From NCBI GenBank assembly GCA_002633025.1, contig NMRB01000707.1:1-64000 (forward strand): DNA of 64,000 bases, in the 5' to 3' direction. Below are positions 21,323 through 30,862 of this stretch, in pieces. Source of the stretch: Notospermus geniculatus. Lineage: Eukaryota; Nemertea; Pilidiophora; Heteronemertea; Lineidae. The translations under genes and the position numbers were made by a program. The notes below the pieces were generated by a model that was not told the DNA's origin, made no database searches, and saw only the letters and a list, made by a program, of their open reading frames with translations. Within the stretch, counting starts at the first letter, position 1. Each line of letters begins with the position of its first letter.

Positions 21323-21346
21323 CGTGTCCCACCGTAAATACATAAA
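21323..21346 (-). promoter_or_regulatory. Putative TATA-type promoter motif
   Basis: On the reverse strand this reads TTTTATGTATTTACGG followed by TGGGACACG, 40-63 bp before the secreted-protein ATG. A copy with a single mismatch lies at 19489-19512. The match over 24 bases suggests a shared promoter element, and the position suits a TATA box plus an upstream site. Confidence 0.45.
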
Positions 21347-21389
21347 AATTCTGAACGGCGACAACGCGGGCAAGTCGTCCGTTCGTCGT

Positions 21390-24300
21390 TCACCAATCAC
21401 CGATGTCTCCAGATTCCACCTTCACACTGGTATACAAATCCGCGATCTCTGCATCCACGTCCATGCACTGCTCTTCATCTTCGACTTCGTCGGCGGCGTT
21501 GGTTCGACATTCCCCATACACGATCCTTTCCAATTCGTCGGCAACGAATTTCTTGTAAACCAACGTCTCGTAGCGTTTTATCTGCATCTCGTCTCCGTCG
21601 ACCAAACCATCGTGGAGCGCGGCACACGACACCATGATCTCGTTGGGTTCGATCGCACGGTCATCGTCGTCTCCCGTCACCTCCTCCGCATGCAATTGTA
21701 GGATGTCAATGTAATAATTTATCAATTCCGTCTTTTCCAACGTGCCGTTCTCCAGTGCATCCGCCAATGCCTTCACGCTGCCAACGGTGGCCAATTTCGT
21801 CTCCACGTCGATGCTCTTCTTTTCAGTACCGTTCGAACTGAAGTGGTTCCGCAGACTTCGTTTGCAGAAGGTGGCTGGGGTGCTGGTCTGATTCACGTTG
21901 TTACCCGTCCTACAGATAGCGCCCATAAGCGGCGATATGCAACTGGTCTGCGGCATGCCCATAGTCAGTTTGATGAACCATTTGTTTCTGTCCTCTTTCG
22001 ACGCGTAGTTTTTTATGTTGCCGTTGGTCGTGATCAGACTGTGACCGGTCGTCGGCACGTCTCCACCGGTGTGGAGCAACTGTCCTCGTTCAATCAACAT
22101 AACCTTGACCGATTTCGGATAGTTACCGGGAGATGTCTTGCTGGCCTCGTAGGGTAATCGCACCGTTCCCGCAGTACCCAATCTGACCAACCCGTACAGA
22201 CGTTCGTAATCGATACAGTAGAGCGGTCTATTGTGCGACGGGACGAGGTTCTTATCATCGTACTTCTCCGCCAATGCGAACACAAGGTTGAGCGCGCCGG
22301 CCAGATGCGGGTTTCCCGTCAACGCTCTTCGCAAACAGACATTCATATCGACGTTCGTCAAACGGCCGCACATATTCTTCAGCATGTCTAATTTACCTAC
22401 GGTGCCCAGTCGATCACGAAGTTTTTGGATCTGTTTCATCAGCCCGTTGGAGACGGTATCGCAGATATTCGCCAAATCCTGCTTCATCAGGCCCACGATG
22501 CAGGTGTGGGTGATCCCCGACTGATTCTCGTCCGCTCTCCTATTCGTAAAGTAATCCACCCCCCAGTTGACCACGTCGTCGGTAGAGACGCCGCCGCCCA
22601 GATGATTCACGAAGTCCTTATTCCCGACATTGCCCATGCAGAGCGTTTCTTGACGCAACACCCTATTGACGACATCAAAGCCCACGGGCGTATTCAAATT
22701 CGTCAACAGTTGACATGGCACGTACTGACTTGTCTGTCGCCTGAACGCCGTCTGTCCCTCCTTCTCTTTCGCATCGTACGAAGACGACGTCGCGGTGGCG
22801 ATCGCGTTGGCCATCGCACCAAATTCGTTGCCGGTAACGACAGCGTCCGTCTCGCTCTTGATTACCGCACCAGCGACGGGTCTGTTATTTTCGTCATCGA
22901 ACTGCACGAAATCGGATTTGAACGTGACCTCTACCGGCGTAACCATGTCGACGTTAACGTCGGGTAAGTCGCCGTCTCGCATCCTCACCATGGACAACGT
23001 GGGCAAGTCATCTCCAGTTCCCTTGTCCACCATACACACCGTCATGGGCACATCGACGCAGACGTCCAATACTTTGGGACCGTATTCCATGTGTTTCAGC
23101 ACCGATTTGGCGTTGGATTCTCCGAGCGCGTTAACAGATGAGTTGTTGCCCGCCCGCAGTATGTTACCGATCGTATTGAACAGGAGGAATGTCGTCTTCT
23201 TCATGGTGTTGGCCACAGCATGCGCGGAGAAGTTATTGTCGTCCAGATGTCCGTATAGCAATCTCTCCATGCGTCTGGCGAACACCTTAAAATTGGCGGC
23301 TGCGACGTCTAGCTCGCCCGGTCCGTGATTGAGCAACTCGCATACAATAGTATACACATGTCTGAGGGTGGCGTTGATACCATCCAGATACTCAACCATC
23401 GCCCTCTCTATCAGATCGTTGTGACAAACCACGAGAGATAGTTCGAGCACATTATCTGCGACACGAATCACACTCCCCTTCCATTCGTCCGGCACCTCGT
23501 TGAATACCTGTTCGAACTCTCGCACCAATTTTTCCTGTTCACTGGACAGTTTGTCGGCGATCGGTCGATCGGTGGCATAGGATCCCTCGTCGTAGACGAT
23601 ACTCCTGGCGAGACGTTTGCAAACGGCCACGATCCCCCTCGTATTGTTGGCGAGGTATTTCTCTTTCGTCGTATCTTTAGTTAGTTTCTCGTCCGGCGCC
23701 GCCGCCCCCGACGACGACGACGACGACCTCGACTTCGCCGAGTACATTTTCATCTGTCGTGCGATGTCGTTATTGGGTACCTTTTTAGGAACGTCCTCAT
23801 CGTCATCGTCGTTGCTCGCCAAGCGTTTCCTGTTCGCCTTTCGTTGTGCAGCGATGACGCCAGTCTGTCGTTGGTGATGTTGTTTCCTCTCGACTATCAC
23901 ATCCCTGATCATGCTCTTAACGCTGAACATGGCAACGCCCGCCGTCCCGCCGACCTTTTTCGAATTCAGCAGGCGGGCCGCCGACGGTCTGTCCTTATCT
24001 TCCACATCGCAGGAGAGTTGTCTCTTTTCCACACTGCTGTGTTTCGGCATGAACTTCGCACTCTTCATGACATTCCTGATCAATCGGTCGAGGGCGTACG
24101 ACTCGACGTACTTTTTTCGCGTCTCGTCGTCCTCGTTGGCAGTGGACGCGAAGGACGTCGATGCCCCCGCGCTCTCAAAGGCCTTCGACAAAGGATTGCC
24201 GTTGGCCAAAGACGACGCGGTCGACTTGTCCGAGAGAGTACCCGTCTTCGACCTGTTACCCCTGCCGCTGGACAATTTGAATCCATCGTTCTTAGGGTGT

Positions 24301-26480
24301 TGCAGACGAACATTACCAGCCCACCCATACGCGCTCTTCTTTTCCGACGCATTGATGATGAAGTTACGTCTGTGGATCGGCAGCGACTTACCGGCCGCGC
24401 TGTTGACGATATCCACAGTGCCGACGAAGGTCCTGGGTCTGTTGGGTCTACCCAACATGCGGTTAAGCGCCCCGTAGATCACGAAGCACGGACAATAAGT
24501 GTAGGTGTCATTGTCGTCGTATTCGACGAACGGTGCGTCGCACCTGGTGCACATTACGACTCGCCACATTCTGACACCCTTCCGACCCTTGTCGATCGTC
24601 TTACATATGTCTCCGGCGACAACCGCGGCGGTCTCGACAATTTCCCTCTTCATTCTCGGCACGCTCCAGTGCATCTGCATAAACACCTTGTGAATCATGT
24701 CGAGGTCGAACTCGAACGCCGATGTCGGACGCACTCGCAGTCGTTTGATAAAATCCTTCTTGCCATCTATGGTGGTTATCGTCACGTCGGGCGCGTCCGT
24801 GGTGACGGTGCCATTCCCCACCTTACACGGATACGTCGCGTCTTTGTAACCTCGTTTACCCACCACCTCGGTGATGGTGTTTTCGATGTGATACGCACTA
24901 TTTCTGTCCATCAACGTCATCAAAATGAATCCGTATCCAGCCGTGGCCTCTTCGAAGCGAATTCGTGCCTCCATGTTCTCGATCGCAGTTCGTTTCGCCG
25001 CGTCGTCCAACTTTTTTACCTCTACCTCCTTCCTGACGCAGGCCATGCGTCTCTCGACGTTCTCTTCGACGACCACCCACTCGGGCATTCCCCACACGTC
25101 CCCGTACGGGTTCTTTCCCAATTTCTTGGCTGCGTCCTTGTTGACCGTCGAATTTGCATCGTCTCTGCCATCATCCGATTTTTCCGATACATCGTACTCG
25201 ACGAATTTCTTCGATCCGTAACAACGAAGCAGTTGCGGCGTGAGGCAATACTTCTGCAGGTACACCATCACACCGATGGCGACCTGATCCGTCATACCCA
25301 CGATCCTGGAGTCGACGGGCATAAAATGGAACTGTCTGGCGACGAAGTCGAGTCTTGCCGCATACGCAGTCCACCGATTCGTGTAGGGCTTCGACGGCGT
25401 CATGTCGACCGGGAAGGGCAACTCCTCCTTGACCAGACAGTTGAGCGTCGAAAAAAGTTTGTGACTCAACGGCAACGGCGTGCAGTCCGACTTCGAGTGT
25501 ACGAAATTGTCTATGAAGTTCTTACGGTACTTGGCCGCGTCGCCATCACCGTTAAAGAAGTGTTCGTTGACAGCTGTTGGATTCAGATTTATGCTAGTCT
25601 TGTTCCCTAGATATATAGGACACACGATGGCCTTGCGATTGTCGTCCGCTGACAAACCCAGATGTTCGTTTTCGATGCGCATGGCGAAGGTCTTGGGTCC
25701 CAGGTACAAGTTGTAGTCTCCCGCCTTTATAGCCGACGTCGCCCCGTCTTCGCTACGTATCGCCTTTACGCAATATCCCTTGAGGTACTGGATGTAACTG
25801 TCCAACGTGCCAGCCAGCACGATCACGTAGTCGTCGATCTCGTGTCCTTCCGGTAGCGGTGTCCGACGCAGTAACACGTCGACGACGCAATCGATCAGGT
25901 CGGCATCGTACTCAGTAAACGCGTCGTCGACTATTTCCGCGTCGCCGTACGGAGATGCGTAAAACTCGCTGACCTTTCCGTTCTCTCTCACGGACCTCAT
26001 CACTTTCTCACGGGCCCGCGTCAGATACCGCACGATCTTTTCGTCGGAGAGATTCGCATCGCGTATGCGACTCTCGTATTCTTTGCACGACAGATGTTTG
26101 TACCCCTTCAGAATGACGACATCCCTGGCGAATCTTCCAGTCACGTCGGTGCAGATCGTGTCGTCCATCACGCCGTCCGCCTTCAACCTGTGGGCGCTGG
26201 CGGCACCGGGCACGCCAGGGTTAAACATCTGGAAGTCGCCGATGCCACGGTCGCCGAGGCCGACGACTCGGAGCGTCGACACTTGGACCGGCGTGATATT
26301 CTGGACGTCATCCTTGTGAAACGCGCACACCATGCCATTCATGGGCCACGTTCCGAACAAGTGGGGTGCTCTCTCACGGATCTCGTTGGTGAGTAGATTG
26401 ACATGATTGACGCCGCTCCCCTTCTTGACGGAGGAATCCGACCTGCCTTCGGCGGATTCAACGTACGCGTTGGTCGGCAT
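21390..26480 (-). CDS. Very large protein, candidate single-stranded DNA-binding protein (ICP8-like), 1,696 aa
   Basis: The first ATG is at 26480; a GTG 33 bp upstream is less likely. A Cys cluster at residues ~640-665 (CTRC ... CPC, 15 residues apart) is followed by a basic LNRMLGRPNRPR and then GTVDIVNSAAG. This order resembles the zinc module and following segment of herpesvirus major ssDNA-binding proteins, though those are ~1,200 residues. Residues ~750-1000 form a low-complexity Lys/Ser/Asp linker with a serine run, separating two globular halves. The C-terminus is acidic. If correct, it would coat single-stranded DNA during replication and recombination with the primase and helicase found here. 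The match is a short motif judged by eye; a capsid or other virion protein is the alternative. Confidence 0.4.
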   Translation of the reverse strand: MPTNAYVESAEGRSDSSVKKGSGVNHVNLLTNEIRERAPHLFGTWPMNGMVCAFHKDDVQNITPVQVSTLRVVGLGDRGIGDFQMFNPGVPGAASAHRLKADGVMDDTICTDVTGRFARDVVILKGYKHLSCKEYESRIRDANLSDEKIVRYLTRAREKVMRSVRENGKVSEFYASPYGDAEIVDDAFTEYDADLIDCVVDVLLRRTPLPEGHEIDDYVIVLAGTLDSYIQYLKGYCVKAIRSEDGATSAIKAGDYNLYLGPKTFAMRIENEHLGLSADDNRKAIVCPIYLGNKTSINLNPTAVNEHFFNGDGDAAKYRKNFIDNFVHSKSDCTPLPLSHKLFSTLNCLVKEELPFPVDMTPSKPYTNRWTAYAARLDFVARQFHFMPVDSRIVGMTDQVAIGVMVYLQKYCLTPQLLRCYGSKKFVEYDVSEKSDDGRDDANSTVNKDAAKKLGKNPYGDVWGMPEWVVVEENVERRMACVRKEVEVKKLDDAAKRTAIENMEARIRFEEATAGYGFILMTLMDRNSAYHIENTITEVVGKRGYKDATYPCKVGNGTVTTDAPDVTITTIDGKKDFIKRLRVRPTSAFEFDLDMIHKVFMQMHWSVPRMKREIVETAAVVAGDICKTIDKGRKGVRMWRVVMCTRCDAPFVEYDDNDTYTYCPCFVIYGALNRMLGRPNRPRTFVGTVDIVNSAAGKSLPIHRRNFIINASEKKSAYGWAGNVRLQHPKNDGFKLSSGRGNRSKTGTLSDKSTASSLANGNPLSKAFESAGASTSFASTANEDDETRKKYVESYALDRLIRNVMKSAKFMPKHSSVEKRQLSCDVEDKDRPSAARLLNSKKVGGTAGVAMFSVKSMIRDVIVERKQHHQRQTGVIAAQRKANRKRLASNDDDDEDVPKKVPNNDIARQMKMYSAKSRSSSSSSGAAAPDEKLTKDTTKEKYLANNTRGIVAVCKRLARSIVYDEGSYATDRPIADKLSSEQEKLVREFEQVFNEVPDEWKGSVIRVADNVLELSLVVCHNDLIERAMVEYLDGINATLRHVYTIVCELLNHGPGELDVAAANFKVFARRMERLLYGHLDDNNFSAHAVANTMKKTTFLLFNTIGNILRAGNNSSVNALGESNAKSVLKHMEYGPKVLDVCVDVPMTVCMVDKGTGDDLPTLSMVRMRDGDLPDVNVDMVTPVEVTFKSDFVQFDDENNRPVAGAVIKSETDAVVTGNEFGAMANAIATATSSSYDAKEKEGQTAFRRQTSQYVPCQLLTNLNTPVGFDVVNRVLRQETLCMGNVGNKDFVNHLGGGVSTDDVVNWGVDYFTNRRADENQSGITHTCIVGLMKQDLANICDTVSNGLMKQIQKLRDRLGTVGKLDMLKNMCGRLTNVDMNVCLRRALTGNPHLAGALNLVFALAEKYDDKNLVPSHNRPLYCIDYERLYGLVRLGTAGTVRLPYEASKTSPGNYPKSVKVMLIERGQLLHTGGDVPTTGHSLITTNGNIKNYASKEDRNKWFIKLTMGMPQTSCISPLMGAICRTGNNVNQTSTPATFCKRSLRNHFSSNGTEKKSIDVETKLATVGSVKALADALENGTLEKTELINYYIDILQLHAEEVTGDDDDRAIEPNEIMVSCAALHDGLVDGDEMQIKRYETLVYKKFVADELERIVYGECRTNAADEVEDEEQCMDVDAEIADLYTSVKVESGDIGDW

Positions 26481-26636
26481 CTTGCACACGACGGCGTGAC
26501 GACAGTGATTCACGGACTACAGCAATTTTCCGGTCCGTGATGATGACACCACGTCGTCGCAGGCGGAGTTCGTCTTCGAGGGCATCATCCGATCCATCGC
26601 CGTCAGGAGCGACGTGAAGAATAATGGACATACCCA

Positions 26637-26653
26637 CCGCGTTTATATATCAC
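26637..26653 (-). promoter_or_regulatory. TATA box upstream of the 1,696-aa gene
   Basis: On the reverse strand the sequence GTGATATATAAACGCGG lies about 160 bp before the ATG at 26480. It is a good TATA match in the right orientation, with room for a 5' untranslated leader. Confidence 0.45.
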
Positions 26654-26952
26654 CGGCTTCCAGATCGAAAGACGGACTAGACAGAATACGAATGACACGT
26701 TCATTTCCGGTCGAGTAGACCGGACGTGCACGTGCGTATACGACGTCCTCCACGTTCGGCCGCGTCGTCACACAACGTCGCGTCTCACCGCACCGCAAGC
26801 ACGGAAAAATACGCAGCGTACATGTACGCGGCATGCGTGCCAGAGGCAGATGTACACGGTTCGCACGCGGTGTGCATTCTAACCTCGCGTGTCGAGGTTG
26901 GCCCCTACGATAAACCCGATGTCGCAACCTCGGTTCCGACGTGCTTAACTCT

Positions 26953-27045
26953 AGATACACGCTCGTAGCATTGGGAGATAGGGCCCGAGACATTTACTGG
27001 TGGATGTCTACGGCCCGATCTCCCAATGCTATAGCGTGCATCTCG
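26953..27045. repeat. ~92-bp near-perfect hairpin (type copy)
   Basis: Two ~40-nt arms, beginning AGATACACGCT (other copies AGATGCACGCT) and ending AGCGTGCATCT, pair with few mismatches through TAGCATTGGGAGAT / ATCTCCCAATGCTA and GGGCC / GGCCC. A loop of about 10 nt (TTACTGGTGG) joins them. Complete copies also lie near 27859-27953, 28395-28489, 31887-31980, 32421-32514 and, reversed, 44188-44282 and 44722-44815. A half copy is at 30195-30221. Candidate roles are a replication origin, a recombination site or a microRNA-type precursor. Confidence 0.85.
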
Positions 27046-27155
27046 CGTGNCAAACGTGCGCCACCTTGCGATTACATAACGCACTGGCGGCGACAAACGG
27101 ATCGCGGAGACCGCCGACGCCGACATCGACAACGCCGGCGAAGCCACCCTCCCCG

Positions 27156-27506
27156 ATGAGGAGGAGAGAGAAGGAAGGACGGCACATCACGGAGGTGACG
27201 AAAACTCGTGAGGCTGAGGAGATCCGAGGAGGTCACGTAAAGTTGTTTTTACGTAACATTCCGGCGGAATCGAATCTGTCAGAGCTGGTGTGTTTCATAG
27301 ACGCGATCGCGACCGTGAAATACATGGAATATAGGAGGAAGAGACGGACCGCCCACGTGGTGGTCGCGGTGACCGATGATCGGACGAAGTGCAGACTGCG
27401 AGCGTTTACGACCTGCTGTAACAACCTGTTACGTATGACCGTGGAGATGGCAAGGGATCAAGATTTACGAAGAGACGAGAGGCAGAACATTATATTCGAG
27501 ACGTAA
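27156..27506 (+). CDS. RRM-like RNA-binding protein, 116 aa as an unspliced frame
   Basis: The ATG at 27156 opens a frame with a basic N-terminus (MRRREK). It is followed by a beta-alpha-beta-beta-alpha-beta pattern typical of an RNA recognition motif: VKLFLRNIP as RNP2-like strand one, an amphipathic helix, RKRRTAHVVVAV in the RNP1 position, then a second helix and RMTVEMA. RNP1 aromatics are absent, so RNA binding would be atypical. The stop codon overlaps a strong donor (AC|GTAAGA at 27503). The transcript may therefore continue into the acceptor at 29041 with a different tail. The frame begins ~100 bp after an unresolved base and a truncated repeat. Confidence 0.45.
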   Translation: MRRREKEGRHITEVTKTREAEEIRGGHVKLFLRNIPAESNLSELVCFIDAIATVKYMEYRRKRRTAHVVVAVTDDRTKCRLRAFTTCCNNLLRMTVEMARDQDLRRDERQNIIFET

Positions 27507-27588
27507 GAAGTCTGTGGTTCTATACTTGGAACGTAAGTGTGCTACATTATATACATATATACCAATCTTAGCATATTTGACTACACAG

Positions 27589-28800
27589 ATGTTTCATTTA
27601 TTTCATGATTTCGAGTCTCAAAATGTTCCTCGCACAACACTCCTGTTTTGTAAACCGCACCCCTCGTGAGGGAGACGACGCCTGTAATACATGTGGTGCC
27701 ACCTCATCTATCTCGCTGGCCGAGGTCAGAACTAACGACTCTCACGCATCACAGGTGTGGTACATGTTTCACACTGCGTACATTGGAACCTCGCGTGCCG
27801 AGGTTGATCGTGACGAGAAATCGAATGGTGCAACCTCGCCTCCGACGTGCTTAACTCTAGATGCACGCTCGTAGCATTGGGAGATAGGGCCCGAGACATT
27901 TACTGGTGAATGTCTACGGCCCGATCTCCCAATGCTATAAGCGTGCATCTCGTGTGCATCTCGGCCAAAAAGTTGCACGCCGCCCCTAACGTTGGAAGTC
28001 AGTAGAAAAAACTTTCGGGTGGCCTATCCTTATAAAAGATATAAGATATATACATTCATTATTCCTCTCAATAACTACCGGTGCCCTTCGTTAAAAAAAA
28101 TAAGATCGACCCTTCCCAAAAATGTGATTTTCGGGGGTCGGAAAACGTCCTTTCGTAAACCGCACCCCCTCCTAAGGGAGATGGGGTCCGAGGGTATCTA
28201 GGGCCTAAATTCTCTAGTACCGGTGGCGCCATCTCACCGATCTCGCTGGCCGAGGTCGGAACTAACAGACGCACGCGAGCCAGAGGCAGATGTACATGGT
28301 TCGCACGCGGTGTGCATTTTAACCTCGCGTGTCGAGGTTGGTCCCTACGACAAACCCGATGTCGCAACCTCGGTTCCGACGCGCCTAACTCTAGATGCAC
28401 GCTCGTAGCATTGGGAGATAGGGCCCGAGACATTTACTGGTGGATGTCTACGGCCCGATCTACCAATGCTATAAGCGTGCATCTCGCGTGCATCTCGGCC
28501 AAAAAGTTGCACGCCGCCCCTAACGTTGGAAGTCAGTAGAAAAAACTTTCGGGTGGCCTATCCTTATAAAAGATATAAGATATATACATTCATTATTCCT
28601 CTCAATAACTACCGGTGCCCTTCGTTAAAAAAATAAGATCGACCCTTTCCGAAAATGTGATTTTTGGGGTCGGAAAACGTCCTTTCATAAACCGCACCCC
28701 TCCCGAGGGAGATGGGGTCCGAGGGGATCGAGGGCCTAAATTCTCCAGTACCGGTGGCGCCATCTCACCGATCTCGCTGGCCGAGGTCGGAACTAACGAT
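27589..28800 (+). repeat. Repeat locus 1: tandem pair of ~535-bp units
   Basis: Two units lie head to tail with hairpins 536 bp apart. Each unit runs in order through a GGTGGCGCCATCTCACCGAT core, an AACCTCGCGTG...CGAGGTTG inverted block and the hairpin. After these come a GCCAAAAAGTTGCACGCC block, a TATA-rich block (CCTTATAAAAGATATAAG) and AAAATGTGATTTT with GTAAACCGCACCCCTC. The left 430 bp are nearly identical to those of locus 2 (31616-32050). Open frames in it differ between copies, so it is probably non-coding. It sits inside the possible long intron 27503-29040. Confidence 0.85.
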
Positions 28801-28900
28801 TCGCGACCTATTTTTTACCGTGCATGACGGGATATTCCCTCTTCATTAGTAACAGGATATGTGACCTACTAAACCTAATCAACGGATATACCACTTGACA
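28745..28900 (+). repeat. Left arm of the inverted repeat bracketing ~15 kb
   Basis: This stretch, including GCATGACGGGATATTCCCTC and CTAAACCTAATCAACGG, is matched almost exactly in reverse complement at 43772-43930. The pair extends outward into loci 1 and 3 for about 1.1 kb. Recombination between arms would invert the 28.9-43.8 kb segment. Confidence 0.8.
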
Positions 28901-29040
28901 ACATCCAGCGAATGAGTTATGTAAAAAGACATCGCGAAACAGTTTTTCGAATTTTTAACTCATTGACTACGTGGGACGTCATATGGCGTCGAGACCCACG
29001 CCGTTAGCGAATGAGTTAAATTGACAACGTTCCCCTTTCG

Positions 29041-29163
29041 TGTCTTTCAGAGGACACCAGCGAGTCCGAAGACGACGAAAAAGAAGAGGAAGAACACGGC
29101 GCACGAGACCGCGAAGACAGCGAAGAAACGGCAGCTCGTCTGAAATCGTGGATGAATAACCTG
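29041..29163 (+). other. Orphan 3' exon candidate
   Basis: A pyrimidine-rich tract and CAG (TTTCGTGTCTTTCAG) end at 29040. The purine-rich sequence after it is open in all three frames to about 29130-29165, encoding an acidic, a lysine-rich or an arginine-rich tail depending on entry phase. The donor after the RRM-like frame at 27503 would enter in the arginine-rich frame. No other upstream exon is evident. The intervening 1.5 kb is mostly repeat locus 1. Confidence 0.35.
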
Positions 29164-29838
29164 TGAGCTACTAACCTCGAACAGGTACCGTTACCGTTTT
29201 CGGGTACAAATTACTCAGATTACTCGTCGGACGAGGAGGATGATGGTAGAGGCGCGGAAAATGATGGCGGTGAACTGATAGGACCTTTCAGTAATTCATC
29301 AATTCGTTCGTTCAGTCGTTCGTTCTCTTCGTATATAATAACGAGACCATTTACACAATTCTATGTATAGATAAAACCCCAAAAATGTATAATCAAGTCA
29401 TGTATCAGAATATCGTGCGCATAACAATATACATGTGTGTGTATAACACTGCACATTCGTCTCCGTATTTCTGTTTGCATGGTCTCCTGGTGGTGTTTCG
29501 TCTTGAAAAAGTGGAGAGGATGTGGCGCGTCCGGCGATTACCGGTCGGACATCCGTCAGGTTTAATCTTGCAGGAAGTCTGGACTCTCGGTTTTTTAGTA
29601 ACCATTTCTCGAGAGTGTGCACGAGGTACTCGACCGACGGGAGGAAGTCGACGAAAACGAGTCGAGTGGTTCGTCTATTTCATCTCGCGAAACGGGTGTC
29701 GTATTTCAACACTCGACACTCACTCGAAGACGTGGAAAGTTCGTCCCGGACCGGGAGGAAAATAACAGGAAACGGGTCGAGTGGTTCGGTTGTTTTTCGT
29801 CTCATTGACCTGGTGTGTCGCATGTCACCGATCACCGA
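29164..29838. other. Gene-poor spacer with short repeated motif
   Basis: I see no supported gene. The motif GAAACG(A/G)GT(C/T)GAGTGGTTC recurs with small changes near 29655, 29770 and 32863, and TTCAGT/TTCGTT-type short repeats lie near 29295-29325. Open frames here have no protein-like character. Confidence 0.4.
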
Positions 29839-30221
29839 CTACTCGGTCCGGGCAAGTCCTCGCGTGCCGAGGTTCATCGCGACGAGAACTCCAATGGTCC
29901 AACCTCGCCTCCCACGCGCGCAAATGTGATTTTCGGGTGTCCGAAACCCTCCTTTCGTAAACCGCGCCCCTCCTAAGGGATGTGGGGTCCGAGGGGGTCG
30001 AGGGCCTAAATTCTCCAGTACCGGTGGCGCCATCTCACCGGTCTCGCTGGCCGAGGTCGGAACTAACAGACGCACGCGTGCCGCGGGCAGGTGTACACGG
30101 TTCGCACGCGGTGTACATTCGAACCTCGAGTGTCGAGGTTGGTCCCTACGACGAACCGAATGTCGCAACCTCGGTTCCGACGTGCCTAACTCTAGATGCA
30201 CGCTCGTAGCATTGGGAGATA
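29839..30221 (+). repeat. Truncated repeat copy ending inside the hairpin
   Basis: The segment carries the GTAAACCGC...CCTC, GGCGCCATCTCACCG and CGAGGTTGGTCCCTACGACG blocks of the dispersed unit in order. It stops at AGCATTGGGAGAT (30208-30220), exactly one arm into the hairpin. The following sequence is the coding region of the 238-aa gene. The last ~75 bp therefore encode that protein's C-terminal tail. Confidence 0.75.
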
Positions 30222-30862
30222 ATACGACAATCGTCTATATTGTGACCGGGAATCTGCGTCACCTGGTACAGGGGCTTCAATTGCGAATCCACTCGAGTGC
30301 CGAAGTATTCATGTTGAAACATGGCAATGGCCAGTAGACCCAGGTTTGTCCTGTTCAGACTGAATATCTGGTCTTCGAATTTCACGTCCACACTGCACGT
30401 CCAGTATCGAATATCGGGATCGTTCGGGAAGAACATCGGCGACCACTCGAACGTCATCGTGTTCGATTTTCCGCAGGTTCCGAGCGGCAAGGTCAACACC
30501 GGCGACCAGGCGTCGACCACCGTGCCCATCGCGGCGGCCAGTCGAAATGTTTCCACGTCGTTACCTATGTAACACGATGATCGATCGTCTTCGTCGTCCA
30601 GATATTCGTCGCATCCTGGGTTCATCGTGCAAAATTCGATGGTCGTGTCGGTCGTGTTCGGTCGTCCCGTGTAGTTTGGCTCACACGCGAGAGATATCGG
30701 GTTGGACGGTCCGAGACTGGGCATGATGGCGACCAGTTCTTTGCCACCCGTGGTCGCCCGTCGCACGCGCACGACGCCGAAGTCGACGGTGTGTTTTCGT
30801 CGGTCGGATAGTACGATCGGTGGCACTTCGACCGAGGTCGACTGTGTCAGTCGGCTTGCCAT
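30146..30862 (-). CDS. Unknown 238-aa protein with repeat-derived C-terminus
   Basis: The first ATG (complement of 30860-30862) gives a 238-residue protein; the frame is open further upstream but without an ATG. Residues ~15-215 look globular and beta-rich, with paired cysteines (SLACEP, EFCTMNPGC, RSSCYIG, LGTCGK, WTCSVD) and few charged runs, compatible with a secreted or virion domain. No signal peptide is obvious from this start. The last ~24 residues are encoded by the dispersed repeat, so the gene appears joined to a repeat arm that supplied its stop. It follows the DHFR gene on the same strand (147 bp from the DHFR stop to this ATG). I recognise no family. Confidence 0.55.
   Translation of the reverse strand: MASRLTQSTSVEVPPIVLSDRRKHTVDFGVVRVRRATTGGKELVAIMPSLGPSNPISLACEPNYTGRPNTTDTTIEFCTMNPGCDEYLDDEDDRSSCYIGNDVETFRLAAAMGTVVDAWSPVLTLPLGTCGKSNTMTFEWSPMFFPNDPDIRYWTCSVDVKFEDQIFSLNRTNLGLLAIAMFQHEYFGTRVDSQLKPLYQVTQIPGHNIDDCRIISQCYERASRVRHVGTEVATFGSS

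Larger units (their letters stand above)
26481..27155. repeat. Intergenic region with truncated copy of the dispersed repeat and a complete hairpin
   Basis: From about 26838 to 27049 the sequence matches the middle of the ~535-bp unit (GCCAGAGGCAGATGTACACG onward), including the full hairpin at 26953-27045. The match ends at an unresolved base (N at 27050), after which unrelated sequence begins. The first part (26481-26837) holds only promoter sequence for the 1,696-aa gene and no gene that I can see. Confidence 0.7.

Noticed and set aside
23844-25610. 588-codon forward frame opposite the 1,696-aa gene
   Set aside because: It is antisense to a larger, better composed frame and has His/Arg/Val-rich shadow composition.
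26953-27045. tRNA gene in the hairpin region
   Set aside because: The fold is a single long stem with no cloverleaf or tRNA box motifs.
29144-29185. Tiny intron between GTGAGC and AACAG
   Set aside because: At about 24 bp it is too short to be spliced.
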